From Synanceia verrucosa (Eukaryota; Chordata; Actinopteri; Perciformes; Synanceiidae), in the NCBI GenBank assembly GCA_029721515.1, contig CM056550.1, positions 19,963,119 to 20,027,118 of the forward strand: a DNA stretch of 64,000 bases, written 5' to 3'. Both the position numbers and the translations under genes were made by a program. Below the pieces are notes generated by a model. That model ran no database searches and was not told the origin of the DNA. It saw only the letters and a program-made list of their open reading frames with translations. Positions 60,101 to 64,000 of this stretch are shown here, piece after piece; position 1 is the first letter of the stretch; each line of letters begins with the position of its first letter.

Positions 60101-63100
60101 AGCACAAGCTAAACACACACTCCTCAAACAACACCACCGTCATCCTCCATACTTCCTCTCACATCTGAAAGCTGTTAGTCCTGCATTTTCAGGGTGACAT
60201 AGGAGGCAAGCATAAATCTTAACTCCTCCTCCGGCAGCAGTTTCTGAACATGTGGCTGGCACCAGCATACCTCATCACGCATGAAGTGTCTTCTCCTGAG
60301 GCCTCCATGGTGGAATCTCAACATAGCAAACAATGCATGCAGCGGCAGAAAAACACTAAGGCCACAACAAAAGTCAGGAAATCTGCAGAACAACAACACA
60401 ACATGATAGGATGTCCTAAACATTATCTTCTCTGCATCTTATTTATCATGCAAACTGTTTATGTTTTAAGGATTTAACATGTTCCACTCTCTCCTGTCAA
60501 ACTGTCCACGTTTTATTTGCTGTAAAACACACAGGGGGATACTGCAACAAATAGGCCAGGATGACTCCTACTACTGCGAGCAATTACACACACTTTATCA
60601 AAAAAAAAAGGAGGGCAAGGCATGGCAAAAGGAAGTAAAAAGTACTATCAGCATGTCAGATCAGCTAATGTTTACTTGACTGAAAGGAATAGGATTCTCA
60701 AAGCCTCGGCGGAGACAAAAAAACATCAGCAAAGCTGGACTGAATCTGAGCACAGTGTAAAACACTATAGTCACAGATTTTGAAATAGACTGTTGTGCTT
60801 TTTTGTATGCCGAGGACAAAGATGTCTGCCTGCTACGAGTTCTCTCTTTTGCAAACAACACTAAGAGGAAAGAGAGAAAGGGTTTAACGTGGCAGCTTTA
60901 CTCACATCCTCCCCATGAAAATAGGAGGTGAAAATAAGGGAGGAAGAAGAGAAAGGTCGGCGGCTGTGGCCATTTAAACAGCTCAAGTCGTATCCACTCC
61001 CTCTGCTAAACAGTGGGTTAAGAAAGAGAAGTCATTTTTGCCCTTGCTGGATGTTCGGGGAGGGAGAACAGACCACACTGCATTCTTCTGTATTGAGGTC
61101 ACTTTTTTCTTCTCAACTGTTCTGAAGTACTCAGCAAACTTCGGGCTGAACTGAAAGCTTGATCTAACGGAGCACTGAGGGATCTACTGCACATGCTCAG
61201 AAGTGTCACTACCTACCTACCAATAACAGTCAGAATTTTCCCAAAAGCATCATAGTGGAATAATTAACTATATAAGAGATGTAAATGGAGAGTTTTTTAC
61301 AAACTGTCGACTTACAGAATCAAACCATTAAGCAAAGAAAAAAAGAGTGACATTTATTTTACTTAAATCCTTTTTTTTTTCGTGTGTTGTATGTATCTTG
61401 TTTTTTTAGTCTTGCATAAGTTGCTGTTGAAAGGAGCAGTACAAATAATCTTGGCTCCCTTTGCTTCTGACACATATCAGCATTAATTCACACAAACACA
61501 AGCAGCCCTTGTTGGGAAAACATAAACATGTTGACGTGTTGTCATGTTAACTCTTGATCAAAACTCAATTTAAGAAGCTAAGGTGACAGAAATCAGTCAT
61601 ATGATTACCTTCCTTACTGTAAGACTGGCCTGGACACCTTAGAAACACAGTTTTTCTCACACAAATAAAATAAACACAGAGAGTGTCGTTTACCTCGGCA
61701 CATCATGCCCGTGGTTTCCCGCTTGGTCCTGGGGGGAATCCTACAAGTCCAAACCAGGAAGACATCTTTTCATCCTTCACTGCCATGTGCTGATGTCAAG
61801 CACTGGGACCTGAGGCCCCTGAGAAAACAACAGTGGCAGAAAGTGAAGAGAGGCATGCCATCAGGTAACACTGATTCACAGCCTTGTACAGTAAATGGAT
61901 GAGAAACATGATCCATTAGGATCACAGCATGTGAGACATACAGGATTTAGGCTAAATGCTGAGATAATGAAGAAGATAGATACTATGCAATCTTCTAATG
62001 AAAGGTTTTGCAGAGGCTTACAGCATTTATTTTCCTCTATATGATGAAACTTACTTTAGATATGATCACATGTGGTTCACAGATGAATATTAGCGGCAGG
62101 CCTCAAGGATGAGGTGCTGCAAAGAGAAAAGTAAAATCATATAAAATATTGATTTGAGACTACCAAACTTATGACACAACACAATGATAAGGCTTGAGAG
62201 AGAGAAAAACATCCAATATAGGGAAAGGGAGACTGCAAACTTTACTGAGAGGACAAAAATTGCACAGATTTTTGCAAGTGTGTTTGTATTTAAATCTAAA
62301 CTGGAGATGGGGTGCCTTTAAACACAATAATAAAGCAACATACGAGGATCTACCTGATGAAGCAATAGCACCTGAATGACTGGGGTAAGTAAACTTTTTT
62401 CTCCCTCCTTTCCTGCTGTTGTCCAACAAATATGCAGAGATTGGACATTTAGACTAATAGCTTTAACTTCTGCTCGTCTGTGTCAGGGAAAGAGAAAATC
62501 CTACAAGATGCAGGCTGCCAAGTGTGTACTTTACTTCCTCACAGTAAAAACCTGGGGCAGATAATTATTTTCCTACAATAAAATCAGATGTATTAACAGT
62601 TTTTTATTAATATTCATGCACTTCCTCCAGAAATGTGGATAACATGGGGTAATACTACAGATGGAGCATGAAGACACAACACATTGTAAAGATCAATGCA
62701 CTCAAATATATTCAGGTAATAAGACGTTCCTGTGCTTAAAAATGTGCCCTGAATGTCATTGTCTTAGCAGTGTAAAAACTAGGACGTTGTTAATTTTCGT
62801 TTCTGTGGCTGAGGGGAGAGTATGAGTCATCCGACAGATGGGATTTTTTTCCCTACATAGTTACAGGCTTTCCTATTTCCATCTCAAGTCTGCCTTAGTT
62901 TGACGTTACCTGCTGTCTACTTTGCTTCTCTATTTTTTGGTTCTCTAGAAATAATGGAGCCTCAAAAATCCCACTTTCCTCTCAAATCCATTTGAGAAGC
63001 GAATACCACCTTCAACACAGTAAATGCTCGTCTTTCTCTTCCTGTTTCTCTTTGTTTGTCTTTTTCCTCTCTTATACTCAGCCGTGCCTCCTACTTTCCC

Positions 63101-63977
63101 CCCCGTTCTCCTCACATGTGAGCATCTCATCCACAGTATTTATGAGTTCTTGCAGAGGGGTGGCAAGCAGGCAGCTGAAGTAACTACATTTCCAGACGGG
63201 ATCTCTGAGCTCATTTCCCCCAAAATCAGTCCTCTTTGAGTCAGACTTTACCTTCAAATTGTGTTTCTCAGGTGCCATTTTTAAGTTAAAAGTTTACATC
63301 TGGTGGTGCTGAGGAGAAAGGAGAAGGGAGAGAAGAACTTCACATAGCTAAGAAATCTGAAAAACATAGTACTAATTAGTAGTTAAAGCACTTGACTAAC
63401 TTTCCCAGATGTGGGAAAAAGCCGGTGTCAAACAACCCTGAAGAGACTGCAGGTCAACTGGAAACTACGTTCATATGAAGAAAACTAGATGTCCATCACT
63501 TTAGCTGCATGTCTTTTCAAATGGCAATCAGCAAACACATCAGTCAAGGTGAAAATACCACCAATTTCAAAAAGCTGATGATTCAAAATAGTCCCTTGTG
63601 TCACGTTTTCCTTTGTCTCCCATCCAGAATAGACTAGTCCATCCCAATGTAATTGTGCTAACTCCCCTTTCTCTCCCTGCATTTTAACACACATTCAGTT
63701 AGAGCTATTGTGGCAGTGAAATATGACACCTACAGGCACAGCGGGGCTGTTAACTTTTTGTTTTTTGGCTTCTGACGTTGTGCAAACATGCAGATAATAA
63801 GCATAAAGTTGTCACATGAGGGGACACTCAGGGTTTTCCTGTCATTCTCTATGATTATTAAATCACTGTCTAATAATTTGTTCTGGAGCTTGTGCACATC
63901 ATCTTTGGACATATAACTAACAGAAATGAAAACTCTCTGCTCCAAAGGATTTAGGATAAACTTCTCACTGTCCGTCA
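57181..63977. other. Gene-free spacer
   Basis: No gene could be supported. Several open frames of 60-90 codons exist on both strands (e.g. 61705-61902 +, 63730-63978 -), without recognisable domains or matching splice-site pairs. Possible distal introns or regulatory DNA of genes outside the window. Confidence 0.45.
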
Positions 63978-64000
63978 TGCTCTCTCTCTCTCTCTCTCCC
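63978..64000. repeat. (CT)n microsatellite at window end
   Basis: About ten CT dinucleotides run to the right edge of the window, so the true length is unknown. Confidence 0.85.

Noticed and set aside
63730..63978. 82-codon minus-strand open frame at the window edge
   Set aside because: It starts next to a CT repeat and contains no known motif; it cannot be separated from chance, although a partial gene beyond the window is possible.

Overview
The window is genomic DNA from a ray-finned fish, probably an acanthomorph/percomorph teleost. Five intron-containing vertebrate genes are recognisable, the spacers carry several dispersed repeats of the kind common in teleosts, and the genes keep GT-AG introns and AATAAA-type poly(A) signals. 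No bacterial, phage, CRISPR or viral gene was recognised. All gene names come from recognising protein families by eye, with no database search.

Layout: (1) 1-5.8 kb holds the last two coding exons of lsm12 (+), then a two-exon leucine-rich-repeat transmembrane protein gene (+) with two SINE pieces in its intron. (2) 6.0-30.8 kb is dominated by an A/T-rich tandem satellite with a ~167-168 bp monomer. A decayed zone (6.0-7.5 kb) leads into array A in one orientation (7.5-11.06 kb), array B inverted (11.06-30.24 kb) and a short array C back in the first orientation (30.24-30.8 kb). Array B has higher-order, multi-monomer duplications and one tRNA-derived SINE insertion. (3) 31.5-34.7 kb is tmem101 (-), four coding exons, with a GC-box/CCAAT/ETS promoter. 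(4) 36.8-37.1 kb is a cone-type transducin gamma subunit gene (gngt2-like, +). (5) 39.1-44.9 kb is a complete 11-exon retinol saturase gene (retsat or its teleost paralogue, +). (6) 45-64 kb has no recognisable protein gene. It holds a weak two-exon candidate at 47.7-48.1 kb, a piggyBac-like MITE at 54.1-54.5 kb, retroelement tails and simple repeats.

The genes do not form a pathway. lsm12, tmem101 and GNGT2 all lie on human chromosome 17q21, so this is probably a conserved synteny block. Both gngt2 (cone phototransduction) and retsat (retinoid metabolism) touch vision biology, but their adjacency need not mean co-function.

The most unusual content is the satellite: a ~23 kb array between genes, with inverted segments, a perfect palindrome CATACTATAGTATG in most monomers, mosaic higher-order structure, and patches where poly-A runs are systematically shorter than in near-identical copies, which looks like an assembly-quality signal. 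A perfect 32-bp-arm hairpin in the last lsm12 intron is the other notable oddity.
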